Source of the DNA: Clusia tigrina
Lineage: Eukaryota > Arthropoda > Insecta > Diptera > Clusiidae
Direction: 5' to 3'
NCBI GenBank assembly: GCA_920105625.2
Contig: OV050033.1
Coordinates: 1,220,001-1,284,000 of the forward strand
DNA: 64,000 nucleotides
The notes beneath the pieces were generated by a model. That model was not told the DNA's origin and did not search any database. It saw nothing but the letters and a program-made list of their open reading frames with translations. Positions 9,053 to 24,000 of the stretch are shown one piece after another. Every line of letters starts with the position of its first letter. Within the stretch, counting starts at the first letter, position 1. The position numbers and the translations under genes are program-made.

Positions 9053-12000
9053 CTGTGTGGGCGGCAGAGGCATAGAGAAAAGGGAACAAGAAAAATAGTG
9101 GCGCATTTAGTAAAAATGTTTCACTGATAAAAGTAGCGGCGCGCAGAATGCATAATGCACTCGTAACTCCTAAACTATTTACTCTACGGCTGCATGCGAT
9201 TTCTCGCTTTATTTTCGAATTCACTCTGTTTTTCACAAATATTTGCACAACATTTTAAGAGTTTGCTTCGTGTCAGTAAAAATAGCACTGAAGGCAAATA
9301 AAACATGCACACAGCCGCACACAGAAACATACATTTAACAAATAGAGCAGCGCAAACTGCGCCCACCTTCCCCACTCACTCAGTCAGTTGCCCACATGCA
9401 CTGCGTTATTTATACCCGATGTCGGCGCACACTTACCCGTAATGTTAGTAAGAATGTCTCAACTTCCGCTTCGGTTTTTTGCTCTTTTCCGGCGATGCAT
9501 TTCCTGCCGGCGAAAGAAAAGGAGAAAATAGAAAAAAGATAACAGTGAAGCAAACAGCAGCAATGCACCTTTCTTGACACACTTCTCAAAATGTATTCGA
9601 AATCGACTGTGCAGGAGAGGTGAATTGAAGAATTAAAGAGATTTCGGCGAAGTTGATGGAGGCAGATTAAAAAGCAGTCAACCGTATTACTAAGACTTAA
9701 ATGAAGAAAATGCGAGAAGACAATTTTAAGGGGCACTGGGAAGCGTACTCAGGTTGCCCCTACTATTCGCGGGCCACTGGTCCCACTAAGAACTGAAGGC
9801 TATCTAACGGAGAACACCCATCGAGTTCATCCTACAAGCATGCTTTGCTTTCTGACTTCAGGTCATATTCCTTGCGTAACTTCAGCACTTTAACCCCATT
9901 TTAGATGAAATGGCACATACCACGTAAATAGTTAATTCAGGATATCCAAGGTATTGGACTGTTAGAATTTTGGAATTAACAAGATTTATCCAGAAAAATT
10001 GGTATAACCATGTTTGTTGGACACTTTTTCAGGGCTGTCTTGGATATTTGTACTAGCTTTGTAAGAGGAACAAAACTGTTGCCTCTAACGTCCTTGATCT
10101 AGATCCTAGATACATAAAGACGCAGTTAATCTGCAATTTCCACCGGTAGTTTCTTAAGAATATTGGAACCGAAATTAGATAACTAGTAAGTGACTATCGC
10201 CCAAAATAGTTTCTGCATAAAATCAACCTTAGTCAAGTCTTATAAGAGACACAATTAGCAGAGCTGACTGATCTGCACTGTTATGAGTTAAAATATGCTC
10301 ATATTCTCTTTCCCAACTAAGGAGCTGAGATCTATTTCTTGGCATCAGGAGGGAGTCGACAACTCTTCCATATTACACAGAGTAATGGACTTAATATTTC
10401 TCTTGCCTATGGGTGGATTTGTACACGCTATTTGTATGAATATAACAACCTACCAGACCATCTACAGAAGGGTACTTCATTTGTAGGCAGGGAGCTTCAT
10501 TTGACGAGTAAAAATCGTCAACTGAAAATCGATGAATGGCCATTATACAATTATTAAACTCTTGCGTACATTTAGCGCAAACCACTCGTACTGTCATTCA
10601 CAAGCAACTCCCCTAACAGCATCTTCTCAGCAGAAATTCCAGTAATCAAGTTAGATACAATGTGCCAACACACTTCGTCGACATATATTTCGAATCCGAC
10701 CTGCCGCACTCACCTGATGGTCTGGTACACATGCTCGGCCATTGTGACGTCTCCACAAACATAGATGTGTCCTCTTTCCTGTACAATCAAATTGTACAAT
10801 GAATCAAATTCCTGTTCAATCAAGTCCTGCACATAAGTCTGAAATGAAATCAAACGAGAATCATTACAGTTATACTCACACACACACACAAACACAAACA
10901 CACACAATGAGAAATGCAATCGGAAATCGTATGAAGCACAAATCACAAAAGGAACTTTATTTGTTGGTATGAGTGCTGTGAGTATTTGTGGAAGGATGTG
11001 TGTCAGTGTATGTAGGCGAAAAGACTCTGACAAATGAGACGTAACGCCAAAAGGAAGCAGTGAGCAGTGTACGATGTCACGATGAAGTCACATGGGCGAG
11101 AAAAAAAGAAATTCGAATGATTGCGGACTTTTTTTGCACACTCACCTTGGGGATGTTCGGCTCACGTGACAAAGCCAAGAAGATGCGGTCCAAAACTCCT
11201 TCACGCACCAATTGCTCCTTCTCTTTGTCGTACAAATTAACGTCGTGATTGCGACAACCGAAGAACAACCACACCTTCGGCAACTGCATCTCTGAGTCCA
11301 TTTCACGCAAAATTTCAAATTCCTGCCAAAATGAGCGGAAGGGTGCTATGCCCGTACCCGGCCCGATCAGTATGATCGGCGTGGTCGGATTCACCGGCAA
11401 ATGGAAGCCCGGTGCATTGCGCACAAACATGTACAAATCGTCGTGTTGTCGTAGGCTGCCCAGGTAATTGGAGCACACGCCGAATCGCTCGTCACCATTG
11501 CCGTCCTCGCAGCGGTACTTGACGATGGCCACGGTCAGGTGTATTTCGTTATTGACCTTACGAGGCGACGAAGAGATCGAATAAAATCGCGACTGCAGTG
11601 GCATCAGGTTTGCCAGCACCAACGAGGCGGGTGGCTTGCAGGAGGGAAACTCCTCGAGTACGGCCAACAGGTGCGGCACTCGCCAATGACGCCAATCCTC
11701 GTAAGCTGACGAATCCTCCACTAACTTTTGCAGCCGCTCGGTGTCGTGATTATCCTCACAGAAACCGGCCAACAAGGTCAACATTTGCCTTGACGGTGGG
11801 GTGGTGATGTCAAAGAAGCGTGACAACAAATTTCTCAAGGTGTCCGCAGGTATTTTGTCATGCGGCTCCCAGCACTTGAATATTCCATTGGAGGTCTGCT
11901 TTTCTTTTAGCATTTGCAATTGTAGAATCTCGTCGGGGTCTTCGAAACCAATCAAGCGTTTTAGTACGCCCGCAACAATTTCCTCGCGGTTGGCGGGGAA

Positions 12001-15000
12001 AATGCCAACATGATCTCCAGGCTCATAATCCAAACCGGGCGCAGAGATCTCCAGTAATATAGTGGTTTTTTCGGCATTGCTGAGATTAGTTAAATTATGC
12101 GGAGTGTTCGTAATCTTGCAATGGTGCACCTTCTTGTTGTGGTACTTGGAGAGCAACTGGTCAAATGGACCCTTTGATTTGGAAGGGACCAAACGCACAT
12201 TATTCACGGTAAGCGAATCGTTCTGCAAGGCAAACGAGGCATCGGACAAGCTCTCATCTGGATCCAAGCAAAAGGTCTCGCAAGCAAGCTTTAATTTTCA
12301 ACAGATGTTCCACATAAAAGTTCGCTGCAAATAAAATATGTAACTTGTTACCTTGAATACTTCGGGAGCCCATTTGCGGAAAGACTGCTCCTGACCACAC
12401 ATTTCATCGCCATAGGCTATTTTCAACAGACGTTCACCGCCGAGCTCACCCAAAATGTTGTCCACGTACTGCCCGAAAGCACAGAAATTCGGATATGCTG
12501 ACGAGCCGAGTGCGAACACTGCGAATCTGCGAACAGAATTGAAAACAATGGATGGGGAAATTACTTTATACATAAAGGACACTATGGTACTTAAGCTGAA
12601 ATAACTTCGGCTTGACTCAGCATTAAAAATACTCTACTCAAGAAGTCTACGAAACCGAACTCACCTCACGTTCGAAAGAGGTCCAAAATTTTCTTCTGTA
12701 AAAGTGTCTGAAGTCGAACCACGCAATGAGTCCCAGCGATCGATTTTCTTCACTTGATGCAGGGGTAACTTAATAAAGTCCTGTCTGGAGCTGGCCTTCA
12801 TGAACGATTTGGATGAGGTGACACCAATACTGTAAAAAAATCTCAATATCAATAACAACCCTAAAAAATAATGAATTCGTTGACGCACGCCAGTTGAAAA
12901 GACGAGGAAAGCTAATGAGAAATCTAGACTTATTGAAGTCTAAACGAAGGCGGCACACAGTGCTTTAACCCAACACAAAGTGGCAAAGACGGGATACGCG
13001 ATACGTTCATAAAATCTCTTATAGTTAATTTGGATCCATAAATTCAGTTTCTGCACGTAGCACATGAGGCTGTCCACACATTTGTTAAAGGTTTGCGTTA
13101 TTTATATAATTTTTTTAAACAATTAACATAAATTTATCAATGAAACGGAGTACTCTGCGGCAGCAGGATAACTCGATGGTGTGGATTTTACCGACCAGCA
13201 AGAAACAACAGCAACACATTAATTACGGTTGTCATTTATGAACAAAAAACGAATAGGAACAATATACATGACAGCCGAGGCAGCACACAGTCTTCCATAC
13301 GCCGAGGAAGCTGGCAAGGAGAACGCGCCCGCATTTGTTTGTCGTTTGTGCCCTTATTACCTCGACTTGCGAAACTAGCTGCACAGAATCATCTACAGCA
13401 GCAGCACCAGCAGCAACACAAGGAGTGGCAGTAGTGGGAGCAGCAGCAACAAACAAGAACATGAACGACAACAATATGAACAACAGCAATCAACAAATGT
13501 TGACAACAAAACACGAATGAAACAGTTCAACGAAAATATTATTTGAGCAACTTTTTTGCGTTGTTGTTGGTCTTGCGGCACTCTGTGTCTCCCATCCGCC
13601 TCACAGCCCGGTTATGTGGGACTGCCTTCATCTGTGGTGCATTCTGCTTGCAAACATTCGCAGCAGCAGCGACGTATCCTTGTTGTGCGCTTAATCATAT
13701 TCTTTTTTGTAAACGTCCCCTCCGGCATGCACAACTCAAGCGTGTGATTAGTTGTGTGAGCTTGGAATATGGGGCGTGGTGGAGCGGGCGTGTGTGCCTG
13801 CGTAAATACGCGGGGCAGCAGAAAACGAAGGCAGGAGCAGTCAGCGGAAAAGCGCTTCGCAATTTGCAGTTCGCACAAGTTTTGTGTGTGCAGCCATACT
13901 TCTAAGCAGCATAACACTCACACCAGGCCACTCACTCGCACTCACACACACACACATGCATAGAGAGAGAATTAGAATGAGGAAAAATAAGCTCACTGAC
14001 ATTGCGATGAGGTGTAATTAGAGCTGTTTGCTGGCTGCCAACGCTGCCTGCTACTGAAACTGGTTCTCGCACTGTTTTGTTAGCGCACGCATACGATTGT
14101 AGCTCAGCTTTTGTTGTTGCTGTTGCAATAAATGAGCGAGCGTAAATCTCTATCGTCGCTTTAAAGCACTTTAACACTCACCAATGTGCTTCTTCTACTT
14201 CTGCTTCATCTAAATGAGTGGATTGCACTTTTCAGATGCGATTAATTACTCACTTGAGTGTCCAAAGTAAGCGTTCTTCGACATGAGAAGCGATTGGCGT
14301 AAGTAAGTGCTTGTAGCATAAAGAAGGGATTTATGAAACACTTTCGAACGCCATGATAACATACTCGGAGGATTATTTGTGGTTGTTGTTGTAAGTTTTC
14401 GTTAATTAATACCTTCTTCGCAATGCAACCTATTCAGTGGTATTTATTTCGACATACCTGGCATTTTCCGCGACTACTCGCAGGCATGCGTGTACACACG
14501 TGCAACTGCCACGAAGCACTAAGGAAGCTGATGCGGGCCCCTTGCATACTGTGCTCTGACGTGGGCGGGCGCAGTTGACGCAATCAGTTGCAGTATAATG
14601 ACGCACTTAGACGCCCACGTAAGAAAGTTCAACTGGATTCTTGTGCTGCTAAAAATGTCGTTTAGGTAATTATGTGTAAAGTGGCCGCAGTGCTTTTGCT
14701 AGCGAAATTGCGGTATATTATTTAGGTTTGAAAATACTTATTATACTTATACTTATTATATTAAGGAACGGGTATTAGCCTAAGAATACATTTGGAGGAT
14801 TATACACTAATATTCTGTATCGGTATACCCTCAAAAATGTAATGTAAGGACGTGGAAATGTCTCCAACAGCTCAAAAGAAGCTCGACAAATGTGAGCATT
14901 TATATGTGGCAGAGGAAATGAAGATGGTTCGATCATACCCTACGCAAAGATCCCGCAGAATTTTGCAGACAAGGCATCAAATGAAACCCGCAAGGCAGTA

Positions 15001-18000
15001 GAAAGATAGGACGGCCTAGGTGCTCATAGAAGAGGATGCTTGAAAAGAAAATTCAATCTAGAGAGAACTCTTTCAAAGAAATAAAAGTAATCCGGAAGGA
15101 TGGTAACCGATGCACACGTTTCGTGAAGGCCCTATCTCCCACAAGGGACGACAGGAACTAAGAGAACCTCTTACAAATGCAACTATAATGAACTCAGTGG
15201 CAAAGGCTCCAGCTCTGCCTCTATTATAAAACTTGGCAGCTTAGTTTACCAAAAGCACACTTGAGCTCACATAGAGCCCGTTGTGATACCACGGTGTGGC
15301 GCCGTTCAAGCACTGACTAAAATTCTCTTCCTAAAGATGGTGATAGGACGCAAGGACAGCGCCGGGAAAGGCACGACTTCCCCATTATGCCGCAGGAAAC
15401 CATCCTGATTTGGTTAACGGCTGATTGGTTCTGCGCTCTTGCCTGAGTATTTCCTTAGCAGTCAGTTTTAGCTCCTTCTCTCTTAGAAATTATTTTTGAC
15501 TCGGCTAACAGTCAAAGAAGAGCAATATACCGCATTTCTTGCTGATTTCCAAGGAATAACATTGAGCGGGGAATCTAAGCTTTCCGGATGGGTCTATCAC
15601 AAAGCCTTATATCGCAATCTATACTAGCTCTAGCCTTGAGACAAAGAGGAGTGCTAGCAAATTTATTAAGAATATCATTCTTGGTAGAGTGTTCCCCTGC
15701 CGTCGAAGAATGTGAGGGAGGTCGTGTCTATGGCAAAGTTAAGCTTATTGTTTCATCGTTCTTTCGAGTACCAATTCTGCGTATGAGCCACGGTAATTAA
15801 ATTTGTACACTAGTATGTCTAACTTAGAAGCTCGACTTGATTGGCTGTGGCTTTACGCGACCTTCGAGATAGACACACTACCCTTCCAAGCACATCACCA
15901 GCATCCTTCCACAAAATTAATTAAAGTTATGTTTAAAATTGTGCATAAATCTCGGACATGCACGACAAGAAAAGCGAACCAACATACGAAAAGGTAAACA
16001 AACTCCGGCAGTGGAGTTGTTTGGTGCTCCATTGAAAATGCAAGCTACCTGCAGCCCTACCTAAAGTTACCCGAATAGCTTCCACTAGAAAACTGGCCAG
16101 AGTTTTGCATGCAACATGTACGAATATAGTAAATGAATGGCAGAGTACTTTGGCTGTATAGAATGTCAGAGCAAGTCTGCCCAAGAGAACGCTCAAAGCC
16201 GAAACAAATTTTGTACAGGCAACAATCTGTGCAGGGAGCCAAATCGCCGACGAAGTTTCGCCAGGAAAGCCACGCAAAGTTTGAGTTTGTAATTGCTAAT
16301 AAATATGCAGCAGAGACACTGCAACGCTCGAGAAAGTTTCCAAGCCGTAATTGTTACTTCGAAAGTTTGCCAGAAACAACAAACGAGCAAAATATTGACG
16401 ATTAAAATCAAAGCAAATACTTGTGAAAATAAACAAAACTTTCCACAAAGGAGTACTTAAACGGGAGTGCTTAAACAGGAGTGCTTAAACAGGAGTGCGC
16501 ATTGTGCGTATATGTCGAGTATATCCGTCATTTTCGATTTGATCAAATATTAAGCAAAAGCGTTAAAGCGTATCGAATTGCACTTAAAACTAGAAAAGTT
16601 GCTGGCGGAAGAAGTTAAGAAGCAAAAGTTTGCGCTATTGGAGAATTCTCTTCAGATTGAGTATTAATTTCATTTTACTACGCATTCGTCACTCCACGGA
16701 AGAATCCACCGCCAGCCCCAAAGTGCGGTTGCCGTTCCATGCCTTTCTCACTGCGACCAACCAAGGAAACATTGTGCAATTTTCATTAGCGAAAATAAGA
16801 ATATCCTGGCAAATTTACAGGGTGGTTTCAACCTACTCGTGCACGAAAACCCAGCTTTGTGTTCGGAGTTTATGACAAATTTTTGAAAAAGGATGGAAAA
16901 ACGCAGTTGATGTAACAAAGCTTGGAAGTAACAATTCAGGATAATTAAATCTTAGTTTTTCGAATCGATATCGGTCTTCATATGAACATGTGATTTTAGC
17001 CCTAAGTGATCAACTGTAGTAGATTAACCGGCCATCGTAGAGACCTCAATGCAACAGAACTTGTCCGAATCACCTAATCAGAGAGTTGAGAGCAGTTTCT
17101 CTAATGGACTCAACCGATAAAATCCAACGGCTTCGTCAACGTGAGAGATAGGGGAAGCAAACTATTAATGACGGGGAATGAAAATAGCGGTTAGCCGCGT
17201 TATACACTCAAACAATGTGATTTTCATGAAGACATTTGGATGACAAATATAAAGACTGACCACACTGTGTTTCAGCTCATTTTGATCCTTGCTCTCTCGG
17301 TATAAGAAATGCTTCTAAAACATTTATCTCCGTTGTGTTGACTGAGCCGATGGAATCTATGAGCCAATGTAATCTATGAGCCGCTACGTGTATTTTATTT
17401 AGCGCCTCATAACTCTGCTACTACAAGTAATTGCAATTTCTGATGGTTCTGTGCAGGAAATGTGCACTTTTCATATAAAAATATCAATACTGAGAGAACA
17501 TTTGTTGGCAGTGCTGTCAATTTTGTAGCAAACCCAGTCTTAAGCGAGTATTCACAGCAGTCATTCAGTGAATTGACAATGCTAAAGGAAGGTACCTTCC
17601 ATAATTGTGCCGAAAAGTATCACTAGTTCCAAGAATATATATTGGGTTCCCTTTGTGCCTATCATAATAAAAACATGGCATACATTTCCCCTCAGCAAAT
17701 AACGAAGAAAATATACACCCATCATTTGACTGAAAGTCGTACAAAATGCATTTTTCACGCATTATCCTCCCTTGAATGCGCGCACGTCCTTTTGACATAT
17801 TTATTTTCCTGCTTCAATTTCCTAATACTGTATTTGCACATGCAAAGCAGCCGCCTTCCCGCCGCAGAACTCTCTGCAAGAATAATTTTGTTATTTCGAT
17901 ATATTTTATTTTTTATTGTGGGGGATTACCGAGTGACAACTTCGATAAACATGAATAACAACGGCAGCAGCAACAACAACAACAGCAACAACGCTAACAA

Positions 18001-21000
18001 CAAAGCCAGTGTACGAGGATATGCTGAGGCGCACGCACAGCCACTCATACAAAGTCTCGCATGAATTTAAATTCAAATGAACGAGCCTCGCGCGCCCAAA
18101 AATATGCGCGTGTGAATTGAAGGAAGTATGAGACGCAGGAACACGTTTCCGTTTCCTTTTCCGCTACCGTTGTCGTTGCCGTAAATCTCAAATTGAAATT
18201 AAAATAAAAATAAAAACAAACAAACAAAAAATCTTAAACATACTCCCACACACAAAGCCAAACTTTGTAATTGTTTGTCAAATATTGGAGCAGAGCAACA
18301 ATGGGCCCATTGTTGGGGCTTCGTTGCTATGAGGTGGCAGCGCGTGCCAGTGCGTGTGTTTGGGAAATAACATAAAATAAAATTAATTCAATTCATTAAA
18401 ATTGTGTGCACAATTATAGATTCCATTTATATGCTAAATGAGTGAATGAAATTTCCTTGGAGTCAGTCTTCTCCGCCCTTGTTTGATCCACATTTAAATA
18501 TATTTGCGTGAAGTTCTGGCAAAGAAGTTGTGCATTTACATTTCAGGAAGATAAATTGGGAGCTGTTTAATTCAATTCAATTCTATCACTGATTATACAT
18601 CATATTAGTGGATTAAGTGGTGGATCCAGAACTCTACAAAGTGGAGAAGTTTAACAGATATTAGAATTTTGTTCCCGTAATTTTTGTCGAAAAAAACTTT
18701 TCGAAGGAAACTTTATCGCGTATATAATTACTCCTTCTCAGTATTTTCGTTGAGAGATGGTTAGAATCGCAGGATAATTAATCAGTGAGTAACACGCAGA
18801 CTAATTCTGTTGGAGGCAGAATTGTTATAGAAATGATTCCTTCGTCTGAGAGATTGGACTCGAAAAATTGACTGATTTGTTGTATCAGCTTCAGACATCG
18901 CACTAAATTTTCAAGAAAGTAGTTTGCACGCTTTTATCAATTACGTAAACGGACACAAACGTATTTACAGGAAGCAAGAAAGCAGGTTGGTACTTCATCG
19001 GATCAGGGCTCTCTGAGCAAATTTAAGAATTATAGAAGGAAGAAATCATTCACAAAATTTAACCTGATCGGTAAACCAATGACTATAACATTCATATCCC
19101 CTTTCATTATATTCTTTCGCCTTTTCCAGATTATTTAAAAAGCTTTGGCAGCTTCAAGAACCCAGTATGGAGTATCCGACCAATTACAAGGTGCTGAAAA
19201 AGTTGTTTAACTTCCGACGCTTCCGACGAATACCGATCATTTCGAAAAAAACGTAAACTACTTTTCAGGCACCTATAAGTGTCAATATATATTATTATAA
19301 TGGAGGGACAGATAGAGATGCACCCTCTGTTTAGTCCTGATTATCTTCTAAGCAACTTTGACCGCTTGACCCTTCCTTCATAACCTGTCATATGGCTCCG
19401 CCAGATCATCAACATTTTAACGCGCTAAATAAGTAATCAATTTCAGACATTCGAACAATTGGACAAATCTGTGAAGGAAAAGTCTTCATTCTGAAACTTC
19501 AGACCGTGCATTTTAATAAATCAAAACTTTGAGTGATAGGCTAAGTTATCTTTATCCCTTAGCTTTGGCAAGGTATTCTTGCGTCTTGTCAGGCTTTCAG
19601 GAATTTTCATGAATACACGCATCATCATGTTGGAGGAATCTTTTCATTACTGTAGCAGCTAAAATCTCATAAAAGAAACGTTTTAATCCTTAAGCGGTGA
19701 GCTTAGCAGACAAGAAAAATTGCACACTTTTGTCACTGATTCAAACCTGAAGTATACTCAGAGTGCAAGGATGTGAATCAGAACAAATGTAGTTAGAATT
19801 GATAACAAGTGCGCTTGTGCAAAATCCACAGGTTTTCCGCCAACATTCCCCATTGCCCCAAAACCACAACGAGCAAAAGGACTGGCAGTTGCAGGGCTCA
19901 GCTGGATTACCAAACATTCTCGTAAAAGAACAGGAGTTTCAATTAACTCAAACAGAAATACCCACACGCTTCATTTAAGACAAACTGCTGATATAGTTGG
20001 AAACGGCATTGGGTACTCCGCAGCCTTACTTTACCTTTCCTTTAAACTGCTGTTTGAGCACACATTTTATAAGCCTCTGAAACATTTAAAAACCTCAAAC
20101 CGTGCCTTTGTTAGCTGAGCACCCATGTTAAATGCACAAATTTTCGTCCTGTTAAACCATATCAAAAGGAAATGACACCCACACGCCACACGCCGCAAAC
20201 ACAAAATAAATACAAATAAAATTGTCCTGCAGCGTCCATGAAAATTTAAATTTAAAGTCAGCACTTAAGCGTTTGATTTATGTTGCTCTAACCAGCGCGC
20301 GCGCCGCCAAGTATGCTACGTTCCTACTTCACTCGATAACACCCACTGACGCGCACACACACACATACAGTTTTGAAGCTCTCACCGCAAACGCGCGAGC
20401 CTTTTCTGCTCAGGGCAAGCGTGTTCTACGCACCACTGCCAAATTGAAATTTAGCTTCCTCATTTAAATATCCAGAGTCCTTTCAATTTCGGGCAATTTG
20501 AAAATTTTGCGAAATATTGAAAAAATCGCCGAAGCAGCGAGAAATTTCCATAAGTTTGCCTCACTGCCAAGAGGCAACGCTTTAATGTTGTAATTTGCTT
20601 CTTCAGCCTCAATGGACTTGTATTAAACATTCGGGAAATTGAATTCTAGCAAATTTATGTATCGCGCTATATCCCAGCCACTTTACTTTTTATAGATACT
20701 TCTCTTTCATCTCAGCTGCGTTCTTCCTCAAAGAAGCTCCTTAACAATTGACTTTCTTTGACCTTACCAGTTCCTGTTTTGCATTAACGCTTTGACATGA
20801 GCTGCAAATCTACTATTTTTCGTTTCTTTTGCAATGATATTTTTGTACAATCCGCACACTTACCTGGAATCCTGGCCATTCTCCGTTGATTCCTGCACAC
20901 GCATGGCATACAAATCCTGCGAGAACAACTGCGCGTGCCAAAGGAGAAAGAAACGTACAATAATGTGTCATTAAGCAAAGATAATGCTCAGATTACGTTC

Positions 21001-24000
21001 TAATTAATGACGGCGTTTAGGCGTGATTGCCTTGCAGTGTGGTAGATGAATGAAAAACTGTGTGAGACGTGTAAGTAACCGGTTCGCAACTGGTATTTGC
21101 ACAAGGATAACTGGTATTTGCACCAGTTAAGGGCAGATAGAGAGGTAAACTTATGATTTAATTATGTTCAGATTATCAATATGGTTCATGTATATGGTAA
21201 AGTCCATAATAAGAACTACTGGGCACCAGCAGCAGTGATGATACTCCACATTCATTTCAATTTGTAATTATGGAGGAGAGTCTTATTTCTATATACGAAA
21301 ATAGAGCGGAAAGTCCTGGAAGCTAGTGCTCTGTTTCTTTTGTGTGATCATAATTAGATTATTGTTTTTCACTTATAAATAAATAATAATAAATAAATAT
21401 ATAACAAAATGTTGTTGTAATGCGAGATGAGAACTCATTCGACAAATCTTCCGAAGTTGCTCTGCAAGGAAATATCCATTTGGAAGGCTACCTCTTAAAT
21501 TGTTTTTTGTGTCCTGGCTGCGGTAATCTTATACATATAAAGCACCCTCCTATCTCAAATTCAGATTGTAAAACCGAACCCAAATGATTCGACGGACTCA
21601 GTGGATTATTAAACCGCTCGCAAAGCTCTTCTTTATCTTTAACAAATCTAAGCATTCATTTAGTATACAAGCAAACCGGTTACTTAAGGAAATCGTGTAA
21701 ATATATAATCACTGTACTCACCTCGCCATTCTCCGGTGGATCACCATTGCCAAATGTCGAAGCAACCACAATTAACAGCGCCTCATGTTCGATGGATGAA
21801 ATATCGTAATCGGACATACAGTAGATCTGTGAACAGCAGAAGACCGAAGCCAAAGAGAAACGGAAATAGATTAGAATCCTGTGCAGTGACAAGCCGCCGA
21901 CAGCATGCAAGCAGACAAGTAATTATATTAAAGCGTTATCATTAATAAGCCTAATGGGCAGGCAGCAGCTATTAGCCCCATATCAGGCGTGCAGCGCTCG
22001 AGCGTGCGCTGGAAGAGAGTTGCACAAAGCCACTTAAGCGGCATTTAACTAACAACACTTTAACAGTCATTAGTAAAAATTGTTGCTGCTCCCGCTGATG
22101 GCAAAGGGAGCTACTGTAGCCACATCAAATGTCTTTAGTGCCTGTCATCGTCTGTCAGTTCGTCCTCTCGTGCTCTCGTCCGTCCGTCGACATGCTCAAA
22201 TGCTCATTTTCGTTAACAACCTTGCGTGAATATTTAATCCTCCGGCTGAGACGGCAACTCATGTAGAAGGCCTGTGATGTTGCAAATTCGGCCGGAGGCA
22301 AGCCTGCCACTTACTGGACGCATTATCGAATGTCAAACCGAAAAGGCCAACTGAGGCACCTTTTTGTTGTTGTGTGCGTTGCGTGTGGACTTTGGGGTTT
22401 CCTTAATGTTTTTCTCTTTTATTTACATTCTCATTACGTATTTGAATATTGGATGATATTGAGGCATATTTTAAGGTGAAAGGTTGGGTAGAATGAGCTT
22501 TGTCAGGTGAACATCAGAATTTGTTGCTATTCACTTATTTAAGATGAAAATTATGAGCGGAGAAGACGCTTTAATGTCTGCAAAGGTTAATTTGCCTTAA
22601 TAAAAACAAAGATACCGTAAATGAAGTGAATGGGTTTTCTGGATGAAATCATTAATTATGAAAGGACCATTTTTAGCTTGTGTAAAGATTCAATGCAGGA
22701 CTAAATGGCAAATGAACTCTAAGAAATGAATAATAATGAATTTGTTGGCAGAAGCTCTTAATGGCATTAAGGGAAAGAAGTTACTTGTGTGTATAAATGT
22801 TTTTGGCGCTACAATTCGCAGGCGGACTTCAACCGAGCTGTCCCACATTTACCTCGTGCTCATTCTAGTTCGAACAAGTCAACAGGATCTAAGTATTTCA
22901 TCTGTAGAAGTATTGAAATTATGTCGGACTATGAAAAAATAATCAAAGGCAAATGGCTGTGGACACAGTGAAGATACGACACTTCAGTAATTGATACAGT
23001 TTTTGCTTGCAAGGGACGATGTTGTGTGTGATTGAGGCACCTCTCACCTTCGCAAATTGAACTACATACTAAATTCTTACTTCTGGTATATCGGCCAAAC
23101 TTAATACTTGTTTTAAGAGCACCGTATTTATATAGCACAATAACTCAGAATATTTGCATCGTAGTGGAAAATAAAGGTGGCATTTAAGGAGGTGACTGAA
23201 GGAACTGAAGCATGAGTAGAACTAAACGATCTGTACCTATGAGTATTGTTCAATTGTGATACACCCTCACCCACCCACCTAAGCTTACTCCAAAACTTAC
23301 CTGCGCGTTAAATGCATGTCCCAGCAACTCACACAACTGCTTTGCATACTGCTCCGATTTGCCGGTTTCCGTGGCGTACAGCACGGTGGCCTTGATGCGT
23401 TTCGACAGCGCACGTCCAAATAATTTCGATGTAAATTTCACAGCCCTGTAAAAAGTTATTAATAATATTATTGAATAGCCGAAGAGTGATGGGCAACGCA
23501 GACAGGGCATATGCCAGCCAGAAAGGGGTCCAAAGAGCACACACCCACACACATTTTCGGCTCACACAAACAGACTAATTTTTGCGCCCCGGAGGCATCA
23601 CAATTTGTACGCACGTAGTGTGAAATTCACGTCGCCCACCAAAGCCCCGCGTACACTTGACTTGGAGTCCGTGTTGTTCACGTCGCCCACCAAAGCCCCG
23701 CGTACACTTGACTTGGAGTCCGTGTTGTAGTCATGTTGTCATCAAAATTACGCTTGGCGCAACACACCTGAGAGTTTTCCCATCATCGTAGCTATTCATT
23801 GGGACGATTATTAGTATTGTTACCTTTGCAGCACGGAACCTCGAAGAGGGAATTATAGGAGACCAATAGAAAATATTTATATTGATTCTTTATTTTCTGC
23901 TTTGTGGCTTTGTGGCATTCTTGTGATGAGTTCATGTCAATATAAGGTAATTATTAGTGTGGTTGTTGTTTTTGTACAGATTACAATCGTTCGGTATGAT

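Larger units (their letters stand above)
12830..20863 (-). other. Nos intron 12 (8.0 kb)
   Basis: The largest intron; it splits the autoinhibitory insert. Contents: CAG/CAA-rich low complexity at ~13395-13500, CA-rich microsatellite near 13925-13957, a repeat-related segment at 15235-15266, three 14-bp tandem units at 16451-16492, and CAA/CAG-rich sequence at ~17950-18000. Several ORFs of 60-140 codons occur on both strands, but none has recognisable domains, and most follow the low-complexity tracts. Confidence 0.85.

Noticed and set aside
13335..13520. Ala/Gln/Asn-rich ORFs on both strands in intron 12
   Set aside because: CAG/CAA-rich low complexity gives open frames on both strands. No domain, and overlapping frames are equally open.
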